Shown in pieces: positions 48,032 to 56,902 of a DNA stretch of 64,000 bases (the stretch's first letter is position 1; each line of letters opens with the position of its first letter). The stretch is taken from positions 28,917 through 92,916 of the forward strand of contig JAKOTR010000091.1 in assembly GCA_029776225.1 (NCBI GenBank). Direction: 5' to 3'. The notes beneath the pieces are model-generated. The model was not told the DNA's origin. It saw nothing but the letters and a program-made list of their open reading frames with translations, and did no database searches. The translations under genes were made by a program, and so were the position numbers. Source of the stretch: Acidobacteriota bacterium (lineage in GTDB: Bacteria > Acidobacteriota > Terriglobia > Bryobacterales > Bryobacteraceae).

Positions 48032-48862
48032 ATGTTGCCCATTATCATTGCCCTTGCCTTGGCGGGTTGGCCGCCGCCCGCCCCTCAGCCGCTCTCCATC
48101 GTTAAAGCGGCTCTTCACCAGTACGAAGACGGTCCCCCCATGGCCGCCGGCGCCGCGTTCCACACAGGCGAGACCGTTTTCCTGACATTCCGCGTGCAGG
48201 GATATCAGCGCACGGCCGACGCTAAAATTCATCTCGTTTGCAAAATCGAGGCGCTTGATCCCGACGGGGTCCCCTTTGCCGAACCCGCTACCCGGGAAGT
48301 GCAGGCGACACTGACCGCGGAGGACAAGGACTGGCTCCCTATCGTGAGGCAGAGTTTCTTGATCCCGCCCCTGGCGCTCTCGGGTTCCTACCGTCTGGCC
48401 ATCACCGTTGAGGACAAGGTCGGCTCTCGTGAAGCGAAGACCGAAGTCCAGTTCCCCGTCCGCGGACGGGAGGTGGCGCCTAGCGACACCATCACGGCGC
48501 GCAATTTCCGTTTCTTGAGGTCGGAGGAAGATACTCGCCCGCTCGTTCCGGCTGTCTACAGGCCCGGCGACGCCGTCTGGGTGAGATTCGACATCACCGG
48601 CTACAAGTTCGGGGAGCGCAACCGCATACGGGTTTCCTACGGCGTGTCCGTGATCGGTCCGGAGGGCAACACGATGTATTCGCAACCAGCCGCCGCCGTA
48701 GAGGAGGGGGAATCGTACTATCCGAAAAAGTACTTGCCAAGTATGTTCAGCCTGAATCTTGACGATCAGGTGCAGCCGGGCGCCTACGTCATTGTCCTTG
48801 AGCTGAACGACGAGGTAGGCGGCCAAACGGCGGAGTCCCGGCACGAGTTCCGAGTCGAGTAG
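48032..48862 (+). CDS. Exported hypothetical protein with paired beta-sandwich domains
   Basis: The 276-residue product begins with a short signal (MLPIIIALALAGWPPPAP). It has two similar halves that look like Ig-like sandwiches: IVKAALHQYEDGPPMAAGAAFHTGETVFLTFRVQGYQ (parts) and ARNFRFLRSEEDTRPLVPAVYRPGDAVWVRFDITGYK, each with a VFLTFRVQGY/VWVRFDITGY type core, so an internal duplication is likely. No family was recognised. It follows the DUF4352 gene closely. The two may be co-expressed. Confidence 0.75.
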   Translation: MLPIIIALALAGWPPPAPQPLSIVKAALHQYEDGPPMAAGAAFHTGETVFLTFRVQGYQRTADAKIHLVCKIEALDPDGVPFAEPATREVQATLTAEDKDWLPIVRQSFLIPPLALSGSYRLAITVEDKVGSREAKTEVQFPVRGREVAPSDTITARNFRFLRSEEDTRPLVPAVYRPGDAVWVRFDITGYKFGERNRIRVSYGVSVIGPEGNTMYSQPAAAVEEGESYYPKKYLPSMFSLNLDDQVQPGAYVIVLELNDEVGGQTAESRHEFRVE

Positions 48863-48868
48863 GCGCGT

Positions 48869-49096
48869 TCAGCCGCCCACACGGCGCGAATATCCGGATT
48901 CGTTTTCACGCAGCCAGTCGTCCACCTGGCGCTGCGCCTCCTCTCTGGTCAGGCTGTAGCGTTCCTGGATCCGGTCGACCAAATGCTCGCGCTTTCCGGC
49001 GATCGCGTCCACATCATCGTCGGTCAGCAAGCCCCATCGCTCCCGGATTCTACAGCTAAAGCGCTCCCACTGCCCGCTGATGCGGTCCCAGTTCAT
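48869..49096 (-). CDS. CsbD-like small stress protein
   Basis: The 75-residue protein fits the CsbD family: MNWDRISGQWERFSCRIRERWG resembles the typical MNWDQVKGNWKQ start, followed by LTDDDVDAIAGKREHLVDRIQ and the YSLTREEAQRQVDDWL tail. CsbD-type proteins accumulate under general stress; molecular function is not known. AAAGGGGGAT-type ribosome site is visible upstream of the start at 49096. The gene stands alone, convergent with the exported-protein gene. Confidence 0.85.
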   Translation of the reverse strand: MNWDRISGQWERFSCRIRERWGLLTDDDVDAIAGKREHLVDRIQERYSLTREEAQRQVDDWLRENESGYSRRVGG

Positions 49097-49165
49097 AGCA
49101 ATCCCCCTTTTCTTTATTTTGGCGCAGAAGCCCGGCAGGCTTTGGAGCGCTGCGAATCGAGGGTT

Positions 49166-50623
49166 CTAATACTTTTCGATGACCGTCGAGGACTCCCCGG
49201 TTGAGATCTCGACCGCGGCGGATGGCCTGCGAAGCCGGGGCTCCGCGCGGGTGTCCTTGCGAACGGTGACGGCGCCGCGGCCGGTGGAGAGCGTAATCGA
49301 GGGCCCCTGTCCCACGCTTCCGACAATGGCGCCCCCGGCATGCGGATGCCGCTCGTTCTCAAATTGGGTCTTCAGCACCGGGCCATAGTCGTTGTTGAGG
49401 TCCCCGCGGTCGGTAGCGGCCCTCAACACGAACCCGGCCGATTCCGGCAGCAGGAGCTCGATCTGGCCGACGCGCGTCCGCGCATCAATCCTCGGAAGCG
49501 GCTGGGTCGACGGCCGCAGCATGATATCACCGCGATCGAGCTTGAGTTCGAGCGAATGAGTGAACTGCTCAAGCCGGACGTCGCGCGAGCGGCTGGAAGT
49601 GAAGCGGATCGGGCCGGTCAGGTTCGCCCCGCTCAGTTCGCCGAGATTCAGGCGGATCTCGCCCGGCAGCCCTTCCACCCGGAGATCGGTCTGCCCGCTC
49701 TGGAACCGGATCGCACGGGCGCACTCGCGGAACCGCAAATCGCCCGAGTACGAACCGTTGATGGTGACCTCGCCGCCGATCGTGTCGAGTTCGATATCGC
49801 GGCCGCGGCTCGCCTTCATCTCGACTCCTCCCTTGATGCCGGCGGCCCTCACCAGGTTGCTCCGGCCAAGATCGAGCCGTACCTGGGCCCCGATGTTTTG
49901 AAGCTGCACGCTGGCGCTGTCGCTGGAGACCTCGACCGGGCCGGCGACGTCGCTGATTTCGACGTCTCCGTTGCGGCCGCGAATCTCGACGGCGGCAGTT
50001 CTTGGCACGGTGACTTCGAGTTCGGTGGAGATCCGCTCATCGCCCGTGAGGCGGTCCTGGTTCGTGCGGACGACAACCCGGTTCGCCTGCACGGAGATTT
50101 CAATGGGGGTCTGCTTTTGCGCCTTCTCGGCGTCGGCGTCCTTGAGCGCCCGGATGGTTTTCCGGCCGCTCACCCGGACGTGTTCGACGTCGGCGCCGGT
50201 AACCCGCACGGGGCCCCGAAGGTTTTCGACCAGCACGCGGGCACCCTTGGGCACGGGCGCGGTCTGTTCCTCCACGGCATAGTCATACTCGTGGCCGAAG
50301 ATCTCGATCCGGTTGCTGGTGATCACGCCGAGATTCCGCCACGGCCGGTAGCGGTTGACCGTGTAGAGTCCTGAGCCGATCAGGCAAATGAGAATGATGA
50401 GCGTCCACTCGCCGCCGGAGACACCTGCGTAGGGCAGCGGACGACCCCGCACAGCCCACACAAGTATCTCAATCGTCCGGAGAAAGCCCCACCCGATCAG
50501 CAGGAACGGCCAGAACCGGGCCGCCAAATCCAGCATGGGAAGATCGGGCCGCAAGCTGCTCACCAGGAACCACACGCCGACCATGATGATCAGCAGCGGC
50601 CCAATGAGCGAACCTCGCCTCAT
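49166..50623 (-). CDS. Membrane-anchored DUF4097-type beta-helix protein
   Basis: The 485-residue protein begins with two or three membrane helices (SLIGPLLIIMVGVWFLVSSL, FWPFLLIGWGFLRTIEIL, WTLIILICLIGSGLYTV), similar to DUF5668/LiaF-type segments. A long DUF4097 putative-adhesin region follows: GARVLVENLRGPVRVTGAD, TVPRTAAVEIRGRNGDVEIS, VSSDSASVQLQNIGAQVRL and many short repeats that form a parallel beta-helix. The helices are at the N-terminus and the helix domain faces one side of the membrane. It is the last gene of the sigma-factor operon and resembles LiaF-like cell-envelope sensors. Confidence 0.8.
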   Translation of the reverse strand: MRRGSLIGPLLIIMVGVWFLVSSLRPDLPMLDLAARFWPFLLIGWGFLRTIEILVWAVRGRPLPYAGVSGGEWTLIILICLIGSGLYTVNRYRPWRNLGVITSNRIEIFGHEYDYAVEEQTAPVPKGARVLVENLRGPVRVTGADVEHVRVSGRKTIRALKDADAEKAQKQTPIEISVQANRVVVRTNQDRLTGDERISTELEVTVPRTAAVEIRGRNGDVEISDVAGPVEVSSDSASVQLQNIGAQVRLDLGRSNLVRAAGIKGGVEMKASRGRDIELDTIGGEVTINGSYSGDLRFRECARAIRFQSGQTDLRVEGLPGEIRLNLGELSGANLTGPIRFTSSRSRDVRLEQFTHSLELKLDRGDIMLRPSTQPLPRIDARTRVGQIELLLPESAGFVLRAATDRGDLNNDYGPVLKTQFENERHPHAGGAIVGSVGQGPSITLSTGRGAVTVRKDTRAEPRLRRPSAAVEISTGESSTVIEKY

Positions 50624-50832
50624 AGCGGACCTCCGAAAGGCGATTCCGGTTCTGCCGGGGTGTCGCGAATGACTCGCTCAAGCAGCCACAGCACCCCATA
50701 GGCGATCAGCAGCACCGGCCACGTCCGGTAGAAGGGATAGGGGCCGAAGTAATCAACGGCGAACAGCGTGCCGAGGATCATCAGCAGCAGCGGTCCGCGC
50801 AGCGCGCGTACAAGCGGCTTAGCGTTGCTCAT
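50620..50832 (-). CDS. Small DUF5668 membrane protein
   Basis: The 70-residue protein has two membrane helices (GPLLLMILGTLFAVDYFG and WPVLLIAYGVLWLLERVI), the LiaI/LiaF transmembrane region pattern (DUF5668). Its stop overlaps the next start (ATGA), and its start lies 14 bases inside the upstream gene. It is probably a helper of the two larger membrane proteins beside it. Confidence 0.8.
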   Translation of the reverse strand: MSNAKPLVRALRGPLLLMILGTLFAVDYFGPYPFYRTWPVLLIAYGVLWLLERVIRDTPAEPESPFGGPL

Positions 50833-51520
50833 CCTGCGCCTCCTGATCGGACATGCCGATCTGATCCGAGTCGTTGCCCGCGAGCCGGTTGTACAACATG
50901 TAGATTCCGCAGATGATCAGAGCGACCGGCCAGTACCGCACGATGTGGCGGAACTCGAGAACCCCCATGGTATTCATCAGGAACAGCACGCCCAGCCCGA
51001 TGAGAACGATGGGCCCGATCGGGATGCCGGTCCGGCGGCTGCTCATCGGGAACAGGCTCGAGAATTCGTCCACCGGCTGGCCGAGCTGGCGCCTGCGGGC
51101 GGTATGGTACGCCTCGAACGGCATGTAGAAGTACCAGATGGCAATCAGCAGGCCGAACAGCGCTTCAAACCCATGTGCGGCGCCGGAACTGACGATGCTA
51201 ATGAGGAATCCGAAAATGACGACGTGAACGATGCCCTTCGCGTACTGGCCGTTGTAGATCGCGCCTACGCCCGGAATCAGGCCGAGTATGAATGCAAGTC
51301 CGGGAGACGTCCCGGAAGGCGCCGGTGCGGCAGACATCCCGGCAGGGGCGGGGTCCCGCCGCGACCCGCAGCGCGAAGCTCGCGGCGCGGCCCGCTGCGG
51401 CGCATGTTCCTCGCAGACGATGGTTCCCTCCAGGGGTATCTGGCACGCCTGGCAAAGCGGCCGCCCGCATGTTCTGCAAAAGGCTTCCGCCGCGACGTCC
51501 GGGTGCTTAAAGCAGTTCAT
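50819..51520 (-). CDS. B-box zinc finger membrane protein with DUF5668 segments
   Basis: The 233-residue protein has an N-terminal B-box-type zinc finger (CFKHPDVAAEAFCRTCGRPLCQACQ by its cysteine/histidine spacing: C3, H6, C15, C18, C23, C26, C36, H39) and a Pro/Ala linker. It then has membrane helices: LAFILGLIPGVGAIYNGQYAKG (TM2-like), VVIFGFLISIVSSGA, IPIGPIVLIGLGVLFLMNTMG and YWPVALIICGIYMLY. The zinc domain probably lies in the cytosol. It starts 12 bases after the anti-sigma stop. The role may be sensing or scaffolding; not known. Confidence 0.82.
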   Translation of the reverse strand: MNCFKHPDVAAEAFCRTCGRPLCQACQIPLEGTIVCEEHAPQRAAPRASRCGSRRDPAPAGMSAAPAPSGTSPGLAFILGLIPGVGAIYNGQYAKGIVHVVIFGFLISIVSSGAAHGFEALFGLLIAIWYFYMPFEAYHTARRRQLGQPVDEFSSLFPMSSRRTGIPIGPIVLIGLGVLFLMNTMGVLEFRHIVRYWPVALIICGIYMLYNRLAGNDSDQIGMSDQEAQDEQR

Positions 51521-51532
51521 AACCTTCGTCTC

Positions 51533-52150
51533 CTAGTCCCTATCCTCTGATGATCCTCTGTCCGACTCCGCGCGCGGTTCGCTCTGGCCGGGGGCGCCGG
51601 GGTCCTCCACCCGGCCCTTCAATTCCTGCTCCTTCTGCGACCATTCCCGGAGCTGGGTCTGAATCTCGTAGACCAGTCGCAAGTTCTGATAGAACTGGAC
51701 CGTGCGCTGCCAGCCGCGGTTCACATGCTCGTCGAGCCGCTGCCACACGCGCGCGGGCCTGAGATCGTCCCAAGTCAACTGCCTCGGCGAGATACCCGCG
51801 ATGCGTCCGAGCAGCGAGAACGACAGGATGGTCATCGCGAAGCCCATCGCGAAACGGGGCTGCAGCATCGGCTGGATCCAGCCGTGAATCAGCCTGCGCA
51901 GGCCGCCCGGCTGGCGCGCGCTGGCGTGGTGCGCCGAGGGCAGATGGAAAAGAATTCGCGTCAGCAGCTCGGGCGGAGGTTCGACCGCCTCCGCGCGCTC
52001 CATGAACCCCACGGCTGCCCGCACGTCGCGCGTCATTTCAGCGCAGTTCGCACACTGGGCCAGGTGCGCCTCGAACTCCGCCTTCGCCTCCGCGGCGAGC
52101 GTGCCGTCGAGATAATCGCAGAGCAGGATTTCGAAATCGGCGCAAGTCAT
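51533..52150 (-). CDS. Anti-sigma factor (zf-HC2)
   Basis: The 205-residue membrane protein starts with the anti-sigma zinc finger (CADFEILLCDYLDGTLAAEAKAEFEAHLAQCANC; H29, C33, C36), which binds sigma2/sigma4 and blocks RNA polymerase binding. A single membrane helix follows (MGFAMTILSFSLLGRIAG), then a cytoplasm- or periplasm-facing tail rich in Q and E. It is coupled to the sigma factor by ATGA (52147-52150). Signal input likely comes through the outer tail or the linked membrane proteins. Confidence 0.88.
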   Translation of the reverse strand: MTCADFEILLCDYLDGTLAAEAKAEFEAHLAQCANCAEMTRDVRAAVGFMERAEAVEPPPELLTRILFHLPSAHHASARQPGGLRRLIHGWIQPMLQPRFAMGFAMTILSFSLLGRIAGISPRQLTWDDLRPARVWQRLDEHVNRGWQRTVQFYQNLRLVYEIQTQLREWSQKEQELKGRVEDPGAPGQSEPRAESDRGSSEDRD

Positions 52151-52848
52151 ACGAGCACCTTCTGCTTCCGCAAAATACGCGCCAGCTCGGCCCGGCCGCG
52201 GTTCAGTCTCGATTTCACCGTGCCCTCAGGCACCTTCAGCACTTGGGCTATCTCTTTATATTCCAATTGCTCGAGGTCGCGAAGAATCACCGTTTCGCGA
52301 AGCTCGGGGGAAAGCTTGGCCAGCGCGGCCTGAAGGAGCTCGCTGGCCTCGCGGCCCGCCAGCATGCCCTCGGTCCGCGACGCCGCGGCCCCCCGCTCCT
52401 CCAGCCTGGGAAGCTGCTCTTCGATGGAATCGGTGACGCGCTCCAGGCGGGTGCGGCGGTAGTGGTCGATCAGCAGGTTGCGTGTGACCCGCGTCAGCCA
52501 GACCACGAACGAACCCTCACCCGCGCGAAAGCTTTTCAGCGTCCGGAAGACGCGGAGAAAGACTTCCTGGGTGAGATCCTGCGCCTCGGAATCTTTGCCG
52601 GTGAAACGGTAGCAGAGCGCGTACACACGCCGGGAATGGATTTTCACCATTTCTTCCCAGGCGGAATCATCCCCGCTCAGGCAGCGCGCGACCAGAGTCG
52701 AATCCGGATCCAAAGCCGCTCCCCATCTTCTCACATGACCGGAGGCGAAACCGCCGCTAGCCGCCGATTGACCGGGGTTCCAGGCAGCGGGCTGCCCGGC
52801 CGGCTTCCCGGAAATGAACCGTGGAATCGTGGATGCAGCCGCCGCCAT
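52147..52848 (-). CDS. ECF-type RNA polymerase sigma factor (RpoE-like)
   Basis: The 233-residue protein has a sigma2 region (RVYALCYRFTGKDSEAQDLTQEVFLRVFRTLKSF, by its DLTQEVFLRVFR core) and a sigma4 region (LSPELRETVILRDLEQLEYKEIAQVLKVPEGTVKSRL, core EGTVKSRLNRGR). An unusually long N-terminal extension of about 60 residues precedes the first sigma helix (DSTLVARCLSGDDSAWEEM). The start at 52848 has GAGGCGAAC before it; a frame to 52902 and a GTG deeper inside are alternatives. It leads the operon with anti-sigma, B-box, DUF5668 and DUF4097 genes, so it probably controls an envelope-stress response, perhaps its own operon. Confidence 0.87.
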   Translation of the reverse strand: MAAAASTIPRFISGKPAGQPAAWNPGQSAASGGFASGHVRRWGAALDPDSTLVARCLSGDDSAWEEMVKIHSRRVYALCYRFTGKDSEAQDLTQEVFLRVFRTLKSFRAGEGSFVVWLTRVTRNLLIDHYRRTRLERVTDSIEEQLPRLEERGAAASRTEGMLAGREASELLQAALAKLSPELRETVILRDLEQLEYKEIAQVLKVPEGTVKSRLNRGRAELARILRKQKVLV

Positions 52849-52982
52849 GAGTTCGCCTCGCACTTTCAGCCGTTCCCGGGGCCCCCACTCTGGAATTCCC
52901 AACCGGAGACCCTACTACAGGCTTCCAGTTAGAAGAACGAGGCTTTATCATAAGAAGTTCGCTCCAAACGAAGCCGACCGGC

Positions 52983-54152
52983 ATGCAAGGTTCCATTCTA
53001 GCCCGTTCGGGGAAAAACGGAGGGGAAAACCGTCTGGACGGCGAGAAACTTCCGGGACAGCGCGGAGCTGTGCGCTGGCGGATGATTCTGCTGCTGGCGG
53101 CGGGCGCCGCTCTCCTCATCTGGCTTCTTCGCGAGCGCTGGCAGGAGGCACAATTCCAGTGGGGCGAGTTCACCCGCAGCTTCCTGCTGGTCAATTGGAA
53201 GTGGATCCTCGCCGGCTGGGCGGTCGGGGTTCTCACATATTACGGACGTGCGCTGCGCTGGGCCGTGATGCTCCGGCCCCTGCGCGCCCAGCCAAGCATC
53301 TGGCGCTTGTTCAAGGCCACAACCATCGGATTCACGGCGGTTGTGCTGCTCGGCCGCCCTGGGGAGTTTGTCCGGCCTTACCTGATCTCGCTCAGGGAAA
53401 GGGTACCCTTCTCATCGCAACTCGCGGCCTGGTTCCTGGAGCGGATTTGCGACCTGCTCGCGGTCCTGTTGATCTTCGGCTTCACGCTTTCGCAGCTCGG
53501 CGGCGCCGGCGCTAAGGTGGGGCCGAAGCTCCATTGGGTACTCGAAGTGGGCGGCTACCTTCTGGGCTTCATGGGGCTGGTGTGCCTGGTCGTCTTGTTC
53601 CTGCTGGCGCGTTACTCGGAAACCATGCGGCGGCGGCTGGCCGAAGCCCTGGTCTTCCTGCCCGAACGCTATCAGCAGAGAATTCAGCGGGTTGTGGACG
53701 CTTTCCTGGAGGGCTCCGCGGCCGTCAAGTCGCAAAACTCGGCGCGGTGGATATTCCTGTACACCGTCCTGGAGTGGCTGGTGATCGTGGTCTGCTTCGT
53801 CTGCATTTTCAAGGCGTATGCGGCGACCAGCAGCTTTGCGCTACGCGACGTGTTGATTGTCATGGGGTTTGTCGCGTTCGGGAGCATCGTGCAGATCCCC
53901 GGAGTCGGCGGCGGCGTGCAGATCGTCATGATCGTTGTTCTGACGGAACTCTATGGGCTCGGGGTGGAGTTGGCGACGAGCATCTCGCTGCTGACCTGGG
54001 CTGTTACATTTGTAGGAATTGTGCCGATCGGGCTCCTGTTTGCCTTCCATGAGGGACTGAACTGGAAGCGGCTGCGGCAGCTCGAAGTCGACGCCGTGGC
54101 CAGCGCTCGCGCCCACTCGGAAGATACTGAAAAGACTGGAGAAAAAACCTGA
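52983..54152 (+). CDS. Flippase-like / UPF0104 (LPG synthase TM-type) membrane protein
   Basis: The 389-residue protein has about eight membrane helices and the UPF0104/AglD-type pattern: YYGRALRWAVMLRPLRAQPSIW, GFTAVVLLGRPGEFVRPYLI, WFLERICDLLAVLL and the GSIVQIPGVGGGVQIVMIVVL motif. Family members include flippase-like lipid proteins and lysylphosphatidylglycerol-synthase transmembrane regions; the C-terminal enzyme domain of MprF is absent. It is divergent from the sigma operon and sits directly before nrdR. Transported lipid unknown. Confidence 0.85.
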   Translation: MQGSILARSGKNGGENRLDGEKLPGQRGAVRWRMILLLAAGAALLIWLLRERWQEAQFQWGEFTRSFLLVNWKWILAGWAVGVLTYYGRALRWAVMLRPLRAQPSIWRLFKATTIGFTAVVLLGRPGEFVRPYLISLRERVPFSSQLAAWFLERICDLLAVLLIFGFTLSQLGGAGAKVGPKLHWVLEVGGYLLGFMGLVCLVVLFLLARYSETMRRRLAEALVFLPERYQQRIQRVVDAFLEGSAAVKSQNSARWIFLYTVLEWLVIVVCFVCIFKAYAATSSFALRDVLIVMGFVAFGSIVQIPGVGGGVQIVMIVVLTELYGLGVELATSISLLTWAVTFVGIVPIGLLFAFHEGLNWKRLRQLEVDAVASARAHSEDTEKTGEKT

Positions 54153-54614
54153 ATGACGTGCCCTTTTTGCGGCCATCCGCAAGACAAGGTGGTGGATTCT
54201 CGCGAGAGCAAGGAAGGCGACGTCATCCGGCGCCGGCGTGAGTGCCTGGCCTGTGGGCGCCGGTTCACGACTTACGAGCGCATAGATGAAATTCCCTACA
54301 TGGTTGTCAAAAAAGACGGCCGAAGAGAGAAGTTTGACCGTCAAAAAGTATTGACGGGCCTTTTGAAGGCGTGCGAGAAGCGCCCGATCGGGATGGCGAA
54401 GCTGGCCGAAATTGTCGATGAGGTGGAAGTGAAGCTGACCGAGAGCGCGGATCGGGAGCTGCCCACCACGGTGATCGGCGAACTGCTGATGGACCGGTTG
54501 CGCAACCTCGATAAAATCGCCTACGTCCGGTTTGCTTCCGTGTATCGGGACTTCCAGGACGAGGAGGCGTTTTTCCACGAACTGAAGACTCTCATGCGCC
54601 AGAAGCTGGGGTGA
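54153..54614 (+). CDS. nrdR: Transcriptional repressor NrdR
   Basis: This 153-residue regulator controls ribonucleotide reductase genes. It has the N-terminal zinc ribbon (C3, C6 and C31, C34 in CPFCG and CLACG) and the ATP-cone domain (residues about 49-139: VVKKDGRREKFDRQKVLTGLLKAC by its KKDGRREKFDRQK core, and RNLDKIAYVRFASVYRDF). The start directly follows the flippase-like stop. The nrd operons it regulates are not in the window. An inverted repeat at 54619-54641 follows the stop. Confidence 0.97.
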   Translation: MTCPFCGHPQDKVVDSRESKEGDVIRRRRECLACGRRFTTYERIDEIPYMVVKKDGRREKFDRQKVLTGLLKACEKRPIGMAKLAEIVDEVEVKLTESADRELPTTVIGELLMDRLRNLDKIAYVRFASVYRDFQDEEAFFHELKTLMRQKLG

Positions 54615-54618
54615 AAAC

Positions 54619-54641
54619 TTCACACCACTCTGGAGTGTGAA
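54619..54641 (+). terminator. Hairpin after nrdR, possible weak terminator
   Basis: TTCACAC (54619-54625) and GTGTGAA (54635-54641) pair perfectly around a 9-base loop just after the nrdR stop. No T-run follows directly, so termination is uncertain. Confidence 0.4.
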
Positions 54642-54681
54642 ACGGTCTTCATCTGTTTTAGATGTAACCAAAATCGCGCCA

Positions 54682-54697
54682 AAACATCTTGATGTTT
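54682..54697. promoter_or_regulatory. Palindrome upstream of rpoD promoter
   Basis: AAACATC and GATGTTT form a perfect 7-base inverted repeat with a 2-base centre (54682-54697), ending 5 bases before the predicted -35. A related CATCT/AGATG pair lies about 20 bases before it. A regulator could bind here. Confidence 0.4.
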
Positions 54698-54702
54698 AGG
54701 GC

Positions 54703-54731
54703 TTAACTTCTTGGAAGCTCAATGATATGAT
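54703..54731 (+). promoter_or_regulatory. Predicted rpoD promoter
   Basis: TTAACT (54703-54708), a 17-base spacer and TATGAT (54726-54731) with TG at the extended -10 position. The start of transcription near 54738 leaves a leader of about 125 bases that contains short complementary segments (CCGG repeats). Confidence 0.6.
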
Positions 54732-54864
54732 CGTAGACGGCAGCAGTCACCACTCGTGCGGCCGTTACGAGCCGGAAGGAGCCGGCAGGCGAGCTCTTAA
54801 CGATCAACCCCGATACAAAGCCAACGGGATGGCTATGTTGTGAGGGTGAGGTGAATCAAAACAC

Positions 54865-56406
54865 GTGGACCATTTCGAAGATCAATTCTTAACTGACAAT
54901 CACGAAAACTTGGGCGCTTTGCCGTTCGACGAGGAAACGGACGCGGCTAAGTTCTTCGATGCGGAGGCCGATACCGAGGACTATCATTCGGTACAACAGG
55001 CCGAAGAATCGATCTACACCGACGATCCTGTACGAGTCTACCTGCGTGAGATGGGAGCGGTTCCGCTGTTGACGCGGGAAGGCGAGGTGGATCTGGCGCG
55101 GCGGATGGAGCGCGGAAAGCTTCGCATGCTGAAGGCGATTAGCCGATCCGCCCTGGTCCAACTGGCGGTTGTCAATCTGGCCGAGCAGATCAAGAGGGGC
55201 GCTGTAGAAATCGACAACATTGTAGACCTAGGCAGCGCGGATGAGGGCAGCTCGAGCGACGAAGCCCGGAAAGCGGAAGTCCGGCAATTGTTTGCGGACG
55301 TTGTCACGCTGCACAAGAAACAGCAGCAGTTGGCTGACAAGCTCGAGTCGATCCCGGTTTCCAATAAGAAGACGCGCCGCAGGTGGGCCGGCAAACTGGC
55401 CCGAGCGAAGGTAGAAACCTCGCTGGCCATTCGCAAGATCCCATTCTTGCCCGCCCGCTGGAGGGAATTCTCGAAAGAAATCGAGCGCGCGGTAGACGAA
55501 CTCAGCCAGCTCGAAGGCGAGCTGAAGAAGCTTCAGGAACGCAACGGCGGGCAGGCCAGCCAGCCCAGGATCAAAGAGCTGCGGCGTGAAATCCGCAAGC
55601 GCGAAGCGACGGCCGGGGCCAGCCTGGCTGACCTGAAGCACACGCTCTCGGTGATCCGGCAGGGCGAATCCGAAGCCGAGCGGGCCAAAAAGGATCTGGT
55701 GGAGGCGAATCTCCGGCTGGTGGTGTCCGTGGCGAAGAAGTATGTCAACCGCGGGCTGCATCTGCTCGATCTGATTCAAGAAGGCAACATCGGGCTGATG
55801 CGCGCGGCCGACAAATTCGAATACCGCCGAGGCTACAAGTTCTCTACGTACGCCACCTGGTGGATCCGCCAGGCCATTACGCGTGCCATCGCCGACCAGT
55901 CGCGGACCATCCGCATCCCGGTGCACATGAACGAGAGCATGAACAAGTTCCTCCGTGCCAACCGGGAGCTGGAGAAGGAACTCGGGCGTGCGCCGACCAA
56001 CGAAGAGATCAGCCGCCGCATGGACATTTCGGTCGAGAAAGTCCAGAAGCTGAAAACCATCTCGCGGGATCCGGTTTCGCTCGAAACTCCGGTGGGACGC
56101 GACGGCGAGTCCGCGCTCGGCGACCTCATCGAAGACCGGTGGGTTGGTTCGCCCGTGGACGCGGTGATCGAGTCCAATGTGCGCGACGAGACTGCGAACA
56201 TCCTGAAGACGCTTTCGCCCAAGGAAGAGAAGGTGATCCGGCTGCGGTTCGGGATCGGGTGCGAACGCGAACACACGCTCGAGGAGATCGGGCAGGAGTT
56301 CGATGTCACCCGCGAACGGATCCGCCAGATCGAGGCGAAGGCTCTGAGGCAGTTGCGCTCGCCCGAAAGGGCCAGGCATTTGCGCGCGCTGCTCGCGGCG
56401 CGGTAA
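54865..56406 (+). CDS. rpoD: Primary sigma factor RpoD (sigma-70)
   Basis: The housekeeping sigma factor, 513 residues. Region 1.2 reads [22 protein letters not shown]; region 2 has [58 protein letters not shown] (its AKKYVNRGL and [13 protein letters not shown] cores seen), region 3 follows, and region 4 ends with [29 protein letters not shown]. There is a nonconserved region of about 180 residues between 1.2 and 2. The start must be the GTG at 54865, because a TGA lies in frame four codons upstream; AGGTGA is about 12 bases before it. No dnaG gene is adjacent. The gene has its own promoter and terminator. Confidence 0.96.
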   Translation: MDHFEDQFLTDNHENLGALPFDEETDAAKFFDAEADTEDYHSVQQAEESIYTDDPVRVYLREMGAVPLLTREGEVDLARRMERGKLRMLKAISRSALVQLAVVNLAEQIKRGAVEIDNIVDLGSADEGSSSDEARKAEVRQLFADVVTLHKKQQQLADKLESIPVSNKKTRRRWAGKLARAKVETSLAIRKIPFLPARWREFSKEIERAVDELSQLEGELKKLQERNGGQASQPRIKELRREIRKREATAGASLADLKHTLSVIRQGESEAERAKKDLVEANLRLVVSVAKKYVNRGLHLLDLIQEGNIGLMRAADKFEYRRGYKFSTYATWWIRQAITRAIADQSRTIRIPVHMNESMNKFLRANRELEKELGRAPTNEEISRRMDISVEKVQKLKTISRDPVSLETPVGRDGESALGDLIEDRWVGSPVDAVIESNVRDETANILKTLSPKEEKVIRLRFGIGCEREHTLEEIGQEFDVTRERIRQIEAKALRQLRSPERARHLRALLAAR

Positions 56407-56427
56407 GGCAACCCAATTCTGCAATCG

Positions 56428-56465
56428 AACCAGGGAGGGTCTACCCTACCCTGGTTTTTCTTTTT
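56428..56465 (+). terminator. Intrinsic terminator of rpoD
   Basis: Stem AACCAGGG-AGGGT (56428-56440) pairs with ACCCT (56443-56447) and CCCTGGTT (56449-56456), 13 base pairs with one bulged A, followed by TTTCTTTTT. It lies 22 bases after the rpoD stop and is a textbook rho-independent terminator. Its T-run touches the stop of the convergent TadE gene. Confidence 0.88.
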
Positions 56466-56902
56466 CAGTTCTCCACTGGAATCGAAACCCTGATCGGCCG
56501 GCCCGTGTGGGATCCCGCCCAGCCGGGCGTGATGGCGAAAAAGGAGTACCCGGCGATCTCAACCACGATGCGGTCGTCCCGTTTGCCGGGGGTGCCTTCG
56601 CGCGTCACCGTCACGGCTTCGGGAGGCAGCCCCATGATTCCCTTCCCGCTGCCGGTCGTCCTGTTGTAGAGCACCATGTTTTTGATGTCTTCTGTCGTGC
56701 AGGTTACGGGTCCGGCCAGGCAGACCGACCCATAACGCGCCGCGGAGCGCGCCTGGTGAACAAAGGTCTGATGCAGGAACAGCGTGAATCCGAAGTCAAA
56801 AATCCCGAACAGCAGGATCAAGAACAGCATCAACGTCAGGGTTGCCTCGATCATCGCGCTGCCCTGCTCGCGCCGGGTGTTTTCTGAACGATGCATTCTC
56901 AT
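56465..56902 (-). CDS. TadE-like pilus assembly protein
   Basis: The 145-residue protein has the TadE N-terminus (EQGSAMIEATLTLMLFLILLFGIFDFGF by its AMIEATLTL core), a single membrane helix and a periplasmic part with VHQARSAARYGSV and two cysteines in GPVTCTTED. The frame goes up to 56914 with a TTG; the ATG at 56902 overlaps the upstream stop as ATGA. It is the third of three linked TadE/TadG-type genes. No Tad secretion ATPase is in the window. Confidence 0.8.
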   Translation of the reverse strand: MRMHRSENTRREQGSAMIEATLTLMLFLILLFGIFDFGFTLFLHQTFVHQARSAARYGSVCLAGPVTCTTEDIKNMVLYNRTTGSGKGIMGLPPEAVTVTREGTPGKRDDRIVVEIAGYSFFAITPGWAGSHTGRPIRVSIPVEN

